NCBI RefSeq assembly: GCF_001639745.1
Contig: NZ_LTAX01000016.1
Coordinates: 16,688 to 80,687 of the forward strand
Direction of reading: 5' to 3'
Length of the DNA: 64,000 nucleotides
DNA from: Marinomonas gallaica
Lineage (GTDB): Bacteria; Pseudomonadota; Gammaproteobacteria; Pseudomonadales; Marinomonadaceae
The notes beneath the pieces are model-generated. The model had not been told where the DNA came from, did not search any database, and saw only the letters and a program-made list of their open reading frames with translations. Below, one piece after another: positions 8,790 to 15,951 of this stretch. The translations under genes were made by a program, and so were the position numbers. Numbering within the stretch: position 1 is the stretch's first letter; each line of letters starts with the position of its first letter.

Positions 8790-9065
8790 TTATGTTGGAA
8801 ACTTCTGCTTCATATGTAAGATACGCAGAATCTTGATATCGGCTTGATCAAGGTGATGCAGCACCAACAGTGACACATCAGGAATAATCAGCATTCTACC
8901 TTTTTGATTTGGTTTCACCACGCCCATATGGGGTTCATCGATAAGCAGTTTGATTTTCTCAACCAGTAGATCATCGGTTTTATCTGCGGCGATGGGGTTA
9001 AACTCGTATAAGAATTCGTAGAGGCGTTTACGATCCTTTAGGGCGTCCTTTTCCCATAAAATCAT
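8790..9065 (-). CDS. RelE/ParE-superfamily toxin
   Basis: The 91-residue basic protein begins MILWEKDALKDRKRLYEFLYEFNPIAADKTDD. This is the typical RelE/ParE layout: a first strand, a helical hairpin with NP-x-AA, then IKLLIDEPHMGV with a central Gly-x-x-K (GVVKPNQKGRMLII) and a C-terminal beta-sheet (VLHHLDQADIKILRILHMKQKF). Family members either cleave mRNA on the ribosome (RelE) or poison gyrase (ParE); which applies cannot be read here. The antitoxin gene is immediately upstream (2-bp gap), so the pair forms one operon with the antitoxin first, the standard order. Confidence 0.83.
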   Translation of the reverse strand: MILWEKDALKDRKRLYEFLYEFNPIAADKTDDLLVEKIKLLIDEPHMGVVKPNQKGRMLIIPDVSLLVLHHLDQADIKILRILHMKQKFPT

Positions 9066-9067
9066 AC

Positions 9068-9346
9068 TTACACCTTAGCCTTAAGTGCGGCTTTGAAAGC
9101 TTCCATTTCAGCGTCTGCTTGCTCAGCGTCTACAAATTCGGCTTGCTGTGATTCAAGCTTGTCAAATGCGCGCTCAACTTGTTCTGCTAGCCATTGATCG
9201 TGTGATAGACGCTTCCGTTGTTGCTCGGCCAGTTGCTCTGCAAGTGCTCGGCAAGCGCCACTTAAGGTAGTTCCTTGGCTTTCTGCCATCATCTGAGCTA
9301 AACGCTTAGTTTCTTCATCCACACGAAATTGAATACGTGTCTCCAT
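9068..9346 (-). CDS. RelB/DinJ-like antitoxin
   Basis: This 92-residue protein opens with a ribbon-helix-helix DNA-binding domain (METRIQFRVDEETKRLAQMM). It continues as a long acidic, Gln/Glu-rich helix (ALAEQLAEQQRKRLSHDQWL, then ADAEMEAFKAALKAKV) that would wrap around the toxin. This is the RelB/DinJ plan: N-terminal dimeric DNA binding, C-terminal disordered neutralising arm. It should bind its toxin and repress the operon. A ribosome site (GAAGGAGC) precedes the ATG. The operon sits between the trp operon and adenine deaminase and is flanked by terminators, a typical position for a small inserted module. Confidence 0.83.
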   Translation of the reverse strand: METRIQFRVDEETKRLAQMMAESQGTTLSGACRALAEQLAEQQRKRLSHDQWLAEQVERAFDKLESQQAEFVDAEQADAEMEAFKAALKAKV

Positions 9347-9366
9347 CAGTTTGCTCCTTCATAATG

Positions 9367-9387
9367 GTGTCTGACAAATGTTAGCAC
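9367..9387. promoter_or_regulatory. Candidate toxin-antitoxin operator
   Basis: An imperfect inverted repeat (GTGTCTGACA-aa-TGTTAGCAC) lies 20 bp upstream of the antitoxin start. Ribbon-helix-helix antitoxins bind palindromes at this position. It is supported by location and symmetry only. Confidence 0.35.
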
Positions 9388-9555
9388 AGGATTTATAAGG
9401 GGGCGGTTTTTTCTCTCTTTAGCCTGTTTTTTGCTTTAAAATACAAACTAACCAAATAGTTAAGTTTTCTAAAATGGCAAACCCTTGCTAACTTTTAGAG
9501 AGCCATAAAGACAACAATACATTCCATCGAGAAAGCATTAAGTAAGGGGAGAGTC

Positions 9556-10575
9556 ATGACCAGCTCTGAAGCATTATTAGATTTGGCAATGAAAATGCCA
9601 AAGGCGGAGCTGCATTTGCATATTGAAGGCACGTTTGAGCCTGAGCAAATGTTCGCCATTGCCCAACGTAACCACGTGGCGCTTAAGTACGATTCGGTGG
9701 CAGCGCTGAAAGCGGCATACCAGTTTGAAAACTTACAAGACTTCTTAGATCTGTATTATCAAGGCATGTCTGTGTTGCTCAATGAGCAGGACTTCTATGA
9801 TCTGACGATGGCGTATCTTAAGCGTGCCCACGAAGACAACGTAGTGCATGTGGAGATCTTTTTTGATCCGCAAGGGCACCTCAGTCGTGGAGTAAGCTTT
9901 GACACGCAAATCAAAGGTATCTATGGCGCCCTGAAAGACGCTGAGCGTGACTTTGGTATGACGTTTAAGTTAATCATGTCATTTCTACGTCATTTAGACG
10001 AAGCCAGTGCGTTTGAAGCGTTAGCGTTAGCCAAGCCTTATTTGGAGATGATCGACGGAGTAGGGTTAGACAGCTCTGAAGTCGGTCACCCACCGGTTAA
10101 ATTTGAAAATGTATTCCGCGAGTGCAAAGCACTTGGCTTGCTTATCACGGCGCACGCGGGTGAAGAGGGCCCTCCTGAGTATGTTTGGCAGGCGCTGGAT
10201 GTGATTGGCGTGGATCGCATCGATCACGGTAATCGTGCACTTGAAGATGAGGATTTGATTGCCACGATTAAACATAAAGGCCTGACATTGACAGTATGCC
10301 CTCTATCAAATCTAAAACTATGTGTCGTGGAGACTTTAGAAGAACACCCGATCCGAAGCATGTTGCGCTTAGGTCTGAATGCTACCGTGAATTCTGATGA
10401 TCCTGCCTACTTTGGCGGTTATATGAATGATAATTACGCAGCCTTAGTTCAAGAAACACAGTTGACCAAGGAAGAATTATATCGCTTGGCATGCAATGCG
10501 TTTACTGGGAGCTGGTTAACAAAGGCGGAACAGGCTCCTCATTTAGCGCGTTTAAAAGCGCTATTCGAAGCGTAA
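9556..10575 (+). CDS. Adenine deaminase (adenosine deaminase superfamily, type 2)
   Basis: The 339-residue cytosolic TIM-barrel metallohydrolase would convert adenine to hypoxanthine and ammonia in purine salvage. Metal-binding and catalytic motifs are all present: MPKAELHLHIEGTFEPEQMF near residue 14 (HxH), FFDPQGHLSRGVSF near 115, GLDSSEVGHPPVKF near 170, ITAHAGEEGPPEYVW near 196 and VNSDDPAYFGGYMNDNY near 275 (the Asp-Asp pair). The EGTFEPE, SSE.GHPP and DDPAYFGGY signatures match the group that includes Pseudomonas PA0148, which acts on adenine rather than adenosine. Annotation as plain adenosine deaminase (add) is therefore probably wrong. GGGGAGAG precedes the ATG. Confidence 0.87.
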   Translation: MTSSEALLDLAMKMPKAELHLHIEGTFEPEQMFAIAQRNHVALKYDSVAALKAAYQFENLQDFLDLYYQGMSVLLNEQDFYDLTMAYLKRAHEDNVVHVEIFFDPQGHLSRGVSFDTQIKGIYGALKDAERDFGMTFKLIMSFLRHLDEASAFEALALAKPYLEMIDGVGLDSSEVGHPPVKFENVFRECKALGLLITAHAGEEGPPEYVWQALDVIGVDRIDHGNRALEDEDLIATIKHKGLTLTVCPLSNLKLCVVETLEEHPIRSMLRLGLNATVNSDDPAYFGGYMNDNYAALVQETQLTKEELYRLACNAFTGSWLTKAEQAPHLARLKALFEA

Positions 10576-10586
10576 AAAAGCAAAAA

Positions 10587-10612
10587 AAAAGCCCAGCATA
10601 AGCTGGGCTTTT
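10587..10612. terminator. Bidirectional terminator between adenine deaminase and carboxynorspermidine dehydrogenase genes
   Basis: AAAAGCCCAGC / GCTGGGCTTTT is a perfect stem with a 4-base loop, flanked by A and T runs on both sides, between convergent genes. Confidence 0.9.
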
Positions 10613-10634
10613 AAGCATTGATTCAGTACGAAAT

Positions 10635-11879
10635 TTAAGCGTTGTACTCGAATGGACGGTCGCCATCTTCGTCTTTAATACGAGTTGGCAGTCCCATGGT
10701 ATTCAATAGCGCTAGGAACGGACGTGAATCCAATTGTTCTACGTTACGCATCTCAGCACAGTCCCAAGTGCCGTTCGCCACAAGAATCGCCGCCGCAACC
10801 GGTGGTACGCCCGCCGTGTAAGAAATACCTTGGCTACCCACCTCGTTATAGGCGTCTTTGTGATCGGCTACGTTGTAGATGAAGACTTCTTTTTCTTTGC
10901 CGTCTTTCATGCCTTTCACAACATCGCCGATACAGGTGTTGCCTGTGTAGTCTGGTGCTAAAGAAGAAGGGTCAGGCAGCACTGCTTTAACTACTTTAAG
11001 TGGGACTACTTCTAGACCTTCTGCGGTTTTCACTGGTTGCTCAGACAGTAACCCGAGATTCTGTAGAACAGTGAAGACATTGATGTAATGCTCACCAAAG
11101 CCCATCCAAAAACGTACGTTAGGTACGTCTAGGTTTTGCGAAATCGAATGAACTTCATCATGGCCGCTCATGTACGTCGTTTGCTTGCCTACTACAGGCA
11201 AGTCGTCTGTACGGCTGACTTCAAACATTTTGTTGACGTTCCATTCGCGATTCTGCCAAGAGTAGACAACGCCGGTAAATTCACGGAAGTTGATCTCTGG
11301 GTCGAAGTTGGTCGCGAAGTACTTGCCATGGCTGCCCGCGTTTACATCAATGATGTCGATGTCTGTGACTTTATCGAAGTAATGGTTGTAAGCAAGCGAT
11401 GCATAAGCGTTTACCACACCTGGATCAAAACCTACGCCAAGAATAGCGGTTACACCTTTTTCTTTACAGGCTTCACGGCGCTTCCACTCGTAGTTTGCGT
11501 ACCATGGTGGGGTTTCACAGATTTTGTTTGGCTCTTCGTGAATCGCTGTGTCTAGGTAGGCTACGCCTGTTTCCATACACGCTTCAAGCACTGACATATT
11601 AATGAACGCAGAACCTACGTTAATTACGATTTCAGAGTTGGTTTCTTTGATTAGCTTAACTGTTGCTGGGATGTCCAATGCGTTTAGGGAATATGCCTCG
11701 ATGCGGCCCTCAACTTTCATGGCTCCTTTTTCTTTCACACTGGCAACGATCTCTTCGCATTTGGCAACGCTGCGTGAGGCAATGGCGATATCGCCCAGTG
11801 TGTCATTGTGTTGGGCGCATTTATGTGCCACAACACGGGCTACCCCTCCGGCACCGATAATCAGTACGTTCTTTTTCAT
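10635..11879 (-). CDS. Carboxynorspermidine dehydrogenase (saccharopine dehydrogenase family)
   Basis: This 414-residue cytosolic NADPH enzyme condenses aspartate semialdehyde with a diamine (putrescine or 1,3-diaminopropane) and reduces the Schiff base to carboxyspermidine or carboxynorspermidine. It starts MKKNVLIIGAGGVARVVAHK, a Rossmann GxGGVA motif. It continues with NVGSAFINMSVLEACMETGV, AILGVGFDPGVVNAYASLAY near 155 and WMGFGEHYINVFTVL near 260, all typical of the Lys1-like CANSDH group. Partner evidence is decisive: the decarboxylase gene nspC lies 35 bp upstream on the same strand, the standard two-gene pathway. An alternative role as saccharopine dehydrogenase is unlikely in this context. 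Confidence 0.9.
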   Translation of the reverse strand: MKKNVLIIGAGGVARVVAHKCAQHNDTLGDIAIASRSVAKCEEIVASVKEKGAMKVEGRIEAYSLNALDIPATVKLIKETNSEIVINVGSAFINMSVLEACMETGVAYLDTAIHEEPNKICETPPWYANYEWKRREACKEKGVTAILGVGFDPGVVNAYASLAYNHYFDKVTDIDIIDVNAGSHGKYFATNFDPEINFREFTGVVYSWQNREWNVNKMFEVSRTDDLPVVGKQTTYMSGHDEVHSISQNLDVPNVRFWMGFGEHYINVFTVLQNLGLLSEQPVKTAEGLEVVPLKVVKAVLPDPSSLAPDYTGNTCIGDVVKGMKDGKEKEVFIYNVADHKDAYNEVGSQGISYTAGVPPVAAAILVANGTWDCAEMRNVEQLDSRPFLALLNTMGLPTRIKDEDGDRPFEYNA

Positions 11880-11914
11880 AATAGTGCTATCTCCAGTTTA
11901 GAAATGATGCAGCC

Positions 11915-13012
11915 TTAGGAAAGGTTGTGCATAAAGTCGTCGTAATCAAATTCACGAACCAGTTCTATTGTGCCGTCTAATTGTTTCACCGCGATGGATG
12001 GCATTTTGACACCGTTAAACCAGTTCTTTTTCACCATGGTATAACCGGCCGCATCCTCGATGGAAATGCGATCGCCTACGTTGAGCGCTTGATTAAACTT
12101 AAATTCGCCGAAAATATCGCCCGCTAGGCAAGACTTACCGCAGATCATATATTCGTGTTCGCCGTCGCATGGCGTCATGCGCGCGTTTTCACGATAGATT
12201 AATAGGTCGAGCATGTGGGCTTCGATGGAGCTGTCGACAATGGCTAAGTGTTTACCGTTGTAAAGCGTATCCAAAACCGTGACTTCTAATGTCGTGCTTT
12301 TCGTGATGGATGCTTCGCCAGGCTCCAGATAAACCTGCACACCGTATTTGTCAGAGAATGCCTTCAGGCGAGCGCAGAAGCGATCAATTGGGTAATCGTC
12401 ACCGGTAAAATGAATACCGCCACCCAGACTGATCCAGTGCATTTTCTCGATTAAATAGCCAAAGCGCTCTTCGATCAGTGTCAGCATTTCATCGAAGCGG
12501 TCGAAGTTATTGTTCTCACAATTATTGTGGAACATGAAGCCAGAAATGTCGTCGATCACAGTTTCTATACGCTTTGGATCCCACTCACCTAAGCGGCTAA
12601 ACGGGCGAGCAGGATCGGCAATAATGAATTCAGAGGTGCTGACCTGTGGGTTGACTCGAAGCCCACGAGTTTTATCTTGGCTGGCCTCTTTGAAACGCTC
12701 GAATTGCCCGATAGTATTAAAAATTATTTTATCGCTGTGTGCTAATACTTCGGCGATTTCATTATCAGCATAGGCGACACTGTAAGCGTGAGTTTCGCCA
12801 GCGAACTTTTGTTTGCCGAGCTTCACTTCGTATAAGGAAGAGGAGGTCGTGCCGTCCATGTACTCTTGCATCAGGTCAAATACGGACCATGTTGCAAAAC
12901 ATTTCAACGCCAACAAAGACTTCGCGCCAGACTGTTCGCGCACGTAAGCAATTTTCTCAAGGTTTTTGAGAAGTTTGGCTTTATCAATGAGGTAATAAGG
13001 TGTCTGTAACAT
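11915..13012 (-). CDS. nspC: Carboxynorspermidine decarboxylase
   Basis: NspC is a PLP fold-type III decarboxylase that removes CO2 from carboxy(nor)spermidine to give (nor)spermidine. I take the ATG at 13012 (365 residues, MLQTPYYLIDKAKLLKNLEK), with GAGG nine bases upstream. A TTG five codons earlier is less likely. Visible motifs: the PLP lysine in SLLALKCFATWSVFDLMQEY near 40, TTSSSLYEVKLGKQKF near 63, the phosphate-binding GGGIHFTGDDYPIDRF near 195 and LEPGEA near 230. CGKSCLAGDIFGEF is near 300. Length agrees with the family. It is the first gene of a two-gene operon with the dehydrogenase. Confidence 0.92.
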   Translation of the reverse strand: MLQTPYYLIDKAKLLKNLEKIAYVREQSGAKSLLALKCFATWSVFDLMQEYMDGTTSSSLYEVKLGKQKFAGETHAYSVAYADNEIAEVLAHSDKIIFNTIGQFERFKEASQDKTRGLRVNPQVSTSEFIIADPARPFSRLGEWDPKRIETVIDDISGFMFHNNCENNNFDRFDEMLTLIEERFGYLIEKMHWISLGGGIHFTGDDYPIDRFCARLKAFSDKYGVQVYLEPGEASITKSTTLEVTVLDTLYNGKHLAIVDSSIEAHMLDLLIYRENARMTPCDGEHEYMICGKSCLAGDIFGEFKFNQALNVGDRISIEDAAGYTMVKKNWFNGVKMPSIAVKQLDGTIELVREFDYDDFMHNLS

Positions 13013-13163
13013 GGCCGTCAGCCTCAAAATGTGAAAAGGCGGTATTCTAGTAGAAAGGGCATCACGTGACTAGCGCGAAAAATGTACTTTATACTCACAT
13101 TTGCTGAGTTTTGGCGTGATATAGGTGCAATCTAGAATGAATGTTATGTTTTGGTAGAAACAA

Positions 13164-13189
13164 AAAACGGCCCTTGAAAGGGCCGTTTT
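13164..13189 (-). terminator. Terminator after the DUF2383 gene
   Basis: AAAACGGCCC / GGGCCGTTTT is a perfect 10-bp stem with loop ttgaaa, 20 bp beyond the stop of the minus-strand gene at 13210. It separates that gene from nspC. Confidence 0.85.
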
Positions 13190-13209
13190 GAAAGATATTT
13201 AAAACGTAA

Positions 13210-13665
13210 TCAATGAGTTGTGATCTGCAGCGCTTTCATTTCATCATGGCACTCTTTCATGCGTGCCTGTACTGCGCGTAGTGCTCGCTCACAACCTGCA
13301 GGCTGATCTAGCTTAAGCGCTTCATCAAGTTCTTCGAGTACCTTGTCTTCCACTTCTTCTAATTGATCAACGTAGGTGTGCTCAGTTGAATCTCGGCTCA
13401 CTTTATCAAGTACTTTGGTGTACGCCTGACGAGCACTGACCTCAAAGCTTGAATCGTTTTCTGGCTCGCCATTTTCAGCGATTGCAAACGGTTGTAGCTC
13501 TGTAACAGCAGATTCTTTAGCGTCGATCATTTTATCAAACATACGCTGGATTCTAGGGCTGTCTACTTCCTGTTTCGCCTTTTCATAAAAATCGATGCCA
13601 CCGTTCATTACTTTAATGATGTCTGCTACGTGCTTTGTTTCAATCGCTTGTGTTGAGTTATTCAT
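13210..13665 (-). CDS. PA2169-type four-helix-bundle protein (DUF2383)
   Basis: I place the start at the ATG at 13665 (151 residues), preceded by GAAGGAGAGT. An upstream frame extends 31 codons but reads like non-coding sequence. The product is all helical and acidic: HVADIIKVMNGGIDFYEKAK, IQRMFDKMIDAKESAVTELQ, then EHTYVDQLEEVEDKVLEELD and RALRAVQARMKECHDEMKAL. This layout, with Glu and His spaced as in a ferritin-like bundle, matches the PA2169/DUF2383 family, which is often linked to stress responses but has no proven reaction. Gene neighbours give no extra clue. Family call fairly sure, function unknown. Confidence 0.72.
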   Translation of the reverse strand: MNNSTQAIETKHVADIIKVMNGGIDFYEKAKQEVDSPRIQRMFDKMIDAKESAVTELQPFAIAENGEPENDSSFEVSARQAYTKVLDKVSRDSTEHTYVDQLEEVEDKVLEELDEALKLDQPAGCERALRAVQARMKECHDEMKALQITTH

Positions 13666-13990
13666 CTTACTCTCCTTCGTTTCATCCAATCTTTCGGTCG
13701 AGTAGGCGTTTCGCAACGTGTTGGTAACTAGGATTGGCGTAAAGGCGAAAAGATTCAAGCGAAGTTGCGAGACTGCACGCTTGCTTCACTTGAGCTTTTT
13801 ATTTCTGACACATTGTCTTGTATTGCGCACGAATGAAACAGAATGTTGATGGTTTTCTGTTTGTCGAACTGTCAATTTCGAGAGAGATGTCTTATTATAA
13901 ATATCTAATATATTATAAGCTTATTCTTTTTGGTTATTTGTTTTTGGTTTACCTATTTGAATAGGCATCAGAGAGCACCTTGGAGCCAAT
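13666..13990. other. Intergenic region with no clear feature
   Basis: This 325-bp spacer lies between the divergent DUF2383 gene and the sulfur-metabolism pair. It is very AT-rich between about 13890 and 13960 (ATATCTAATATATTATAAG). That stretch could hold promoters in both directions, but I cannot pick one with confidence. No conserved small ORF was seen. Confidence 0.35.
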
Positions 13991-14407
13991 ATGAGACATA
14001 TCACACCTACATTCTATGTTGCTGAGCAACTGACGCTTGAGCAAATTCCTGAACTAGCCAAAGAGGGGGTTCAGCACATCATTTGCAACCGCCCAGATAA
14101 CGAAGGAGAGAATCAAGCAAATAGTGAAGTAATACAGCAAGCGGCTGAACGACATGGGATGAGTTTCCATTATCTAGCAACGGAGCCGGGGCAGTTTGAT
14201 TCGAGTTTAGTGTCGCAATTTGGCGATCTAGTAGGACAGCTAGAGGGGAAAACGCTTGCCTACTGTCGAACTGGGACGCGCAGTTTGTCGTTATGGACTC
14301 TGGCAAACCCAGAGAGCAAATCGCGAGGCGACTTATTGTTATTGGCGGAGCAGGCGGGCTACAACATGTCAGGTTTAATTGAGCGTGTGGCAGACGTAGA
14401 GGGCTGA
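13991..14407 (+). CDS. TIGR01244-type sulfur transferase/phosphatase-like protein (Blh N-domain)
   Basis: This 138-residue protein has a dual-specificity-phosphatase-like fold (DUF442/TIGR01244) that elsewhere occurs alone or fused to persulfide dioxygenase (Blh). Visible: ITPTFYVAEQLTLEQIPELA, VQHIICNRPDNEGENQ near 30, YLATEPGQF near 57 and the P-loop-like active site LAYCRTGTRSLSLW near 90, where Cys is the likely nucleophile in a CxTGTRS motif. It is probably involved in handling sulfane sulfur together with the sulfide:quinone oxidoreductase that starts 2 bp after its stop codon. The operon link makes a sulfide-oxidation role likely, though the precise reaction is not established for this family. 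Confidence 0.82.
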   Translation: MRHITPTFYVAEQLTLEQIPELAKEGVQHIICNRPDNEGENQANSEVIQQAAERHGMSFHYLATEPGQFDSSLVSQFGDLVGQLEGKTLAYCRTGTRSLSLWTLANPESKSRGDLLLLAEQAGYNMSGLIERVADVEG

Positions 14408-14409
14408 AA

Positions 14410-15672
14410 ATGAATTCAACAATGCAGAATAATCACCATGAAGTAGTCATTGTCGGTGCAGGGGCCGGCGGCTTAGCTGTCGCAGCCAGTCTCTTGAAGC
14501 GACAGCCTGGTTTAAATATTGCCGTAGTTGATCCATCCATGGAGCATTCTTATCAGCCTGGCTGGACATTAGTAGGTGGAGGTGTCTTTAAACGCGAGCA
14601 AACTCGTCGACCAATGGCCTCAGTGGTGCCTTCTAAAGTGAAGCACTATCAACAAGCGGTTGTTGCCTTTCAGCCAGATTTACATACCATCGAAATGGAC
14701 TGTGGCGAGCATCTACATTACGGTGTTTTAGTTGTTGCTCCTGGGCTGAAGCTTAATTGGGACGCGATTCCGGGTTTGCAAGAAACATTAGGCAAAAATG
14801 GTGTTGCGTCGAATTATGCGTGGGACTATGCACCTTATACGTGGCAAAACGTTCAGCAATTGAAAAAAGGCAAAGCCATTTTTACACAGCCACCGATGCC
14901 TATTAAATGTGCTGGCGCGCCACAAAAGGCGATGTATCTCGCTTGCAGTGAGTGGCTGTCGAAAGGTGTTTTACCCGACATCGAGGTCGAGTTCTGTAAT
15001 GCTGGCGGCGTATTATTTGGGGTTGCGGATTACGTGCCAGCGTTGGAAAGCTATATAAAAAAGTATGGGATTGATCTGAATTTAGGCCAAAACCTAGTGG
15101 CGGTCGATGGGGAAAATAAGATCGCAACGTTTGAAACGGTATCAGAGCAGGGCGAAAAAGTTCGTATCGAAAAAGAATTTGACATGTTGCATGTTTGCCC
15201 TCCCCAAGGGCCTCTAGATGTTATTAAAGATAGCCCATTGTCAGACGATGCGGGTTGGTTTGATGTGCACCCAGATACGCTGCAACATAAGCAATATAAG
15301 GACGTGTTTGGTTTGGGGGACGGTACCAATACCCCTAATGCAAAAACAGCCGCTGCTGTGCGTGCTCAAGCCCCCGTCGTGGCAGAGAATGTTTTGTCCG
15401 TTTTGGTTAATCAGCCGCCTCGTGCAATATACGATGGCTACGGCTCTTGCCCGCTTACTGTCGAGCGAGGCAAAATTGTTTTGGCGGAGTTCGCCTATGG
15501 CGGCAAGATAAAACCGTCGTTCCCAAAATGGTTTATTGACGGTACTCAGCCGTCGTATCTAGCTTGGCTGTTGAAAGAGAAAAGTTTACCATGGGTATAT
15601 TGGCAAGGCATGTTGAAAGGACATGAGTGGTTGGTAACGCCAACGATTTCGTCGAAACCACCGCGACAGTAA
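14410..15672 (+). CDS. sqr: Sulfide:quinone oxidoreductase
   Basis: This 420-residue FAD enzyme oxidises sulfide and passes electrons to the quinone pool at the inner membrane. It has the N-terminal dinucleotide fold EVVIVGAGAGGLAVAASLLK and an early SQR motif YQPGWTLVGGGVFKREQTRR near 50. It also has VVAPGLKLNWDAIPGL near 113, the catalytic cysteine region MPIKCAGAPQKAMYLACSEW near 165, and FGLGDGTNTPNAKTAAAVRAQ near 305 with the second FAD contact. The motif set fits the type II/mitochondrial-like SQR group. Together with the preceding TIGR01244 protein it forms a small sulfide detoxification operon ended by a terminator. No persulfide dioxygenase follows. Confidence 0.9.
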   Translation: MNSTMQNNHHEVVIVGAGAGGLAVAASLLKRQPGLNIAVVDPSMEHSYQPGWTLVGGGVFKREQTRRPMASVVPSKVKHYQQAVVAFQPDLHTIEMDCGEHLHYGVLVVAPGLKLNWDAIPGLQETLGKNGVASNYAWDYAPYTWQNVQQLKKGKAIFTQPPMPIKCAGAPQKAMYLACSEWLSKGVLPDIEVEFCNAGGVLFGVADYVPALESYIKKYGIDLNLGQNLVAVDGENKIATFETVSEQGEKVRIEKEFDMLHVCPPQGPLDVIKDSPLSDDAGWFDVHPDTLQHKQYKDVFGLGDGTNTPNAKTAAAVRAQAPVVAENVLSVLVNQPPRAIYDGYGSCPLTVERGKIVLAEFAYGGKIKPSFPKWFIDGTQPSYLAWLLKEKSLPWVYWQGMLKGHEWLVTPTISSKPPRQ

Positions 15673-15681
15673 CTTAGTCTA

Positions 15682-15704
15682 AAAGGCGCTTCCTAGGCGC
15701 CTTT
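15682..15704 (+). terminator. Terminator after sqr
   Basis: AAAGGCGC / GCGCCTTT stem with a 7-base loop, followed by ATTA, 10 bp after the sqr stop. Confidence 0.75.
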
Positions 15705-15951
15705 ATTACGTGTAACCCCTGCACGAGTATTTCTTGAAAAAATAGATCAAAAGCCAGTCTTAGTAAAAGGTCAAACTTGAGAGGTAGAAGCATAGACGGT
15801 TTATCAATTTAGCCGATTCGAAGAATAGGTTTTGTTCGAATAGACATTTCATTGCTATGCTAAAGCATGAGAGAGCAAGAGCATGAAGTGTTTTGCTGGA
15901 AAGTAAGCACTATGTTGTCATGCTGTAGTCCATGGAAGGCTTAATTTTTTA

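Noticed and set aside
9556..10575. Adenosine deaminase (add) as the name
   Set aside because: The diagnostic motifs point to the adenine-specific type 2 group, so I left the symbol empty.
11136..11555. 139-codon frame antisense to carboxynorspermidine dehydrogenase
   Set aside because: Shadow frame of a clearly coding gene; no ribosome site and no domain.
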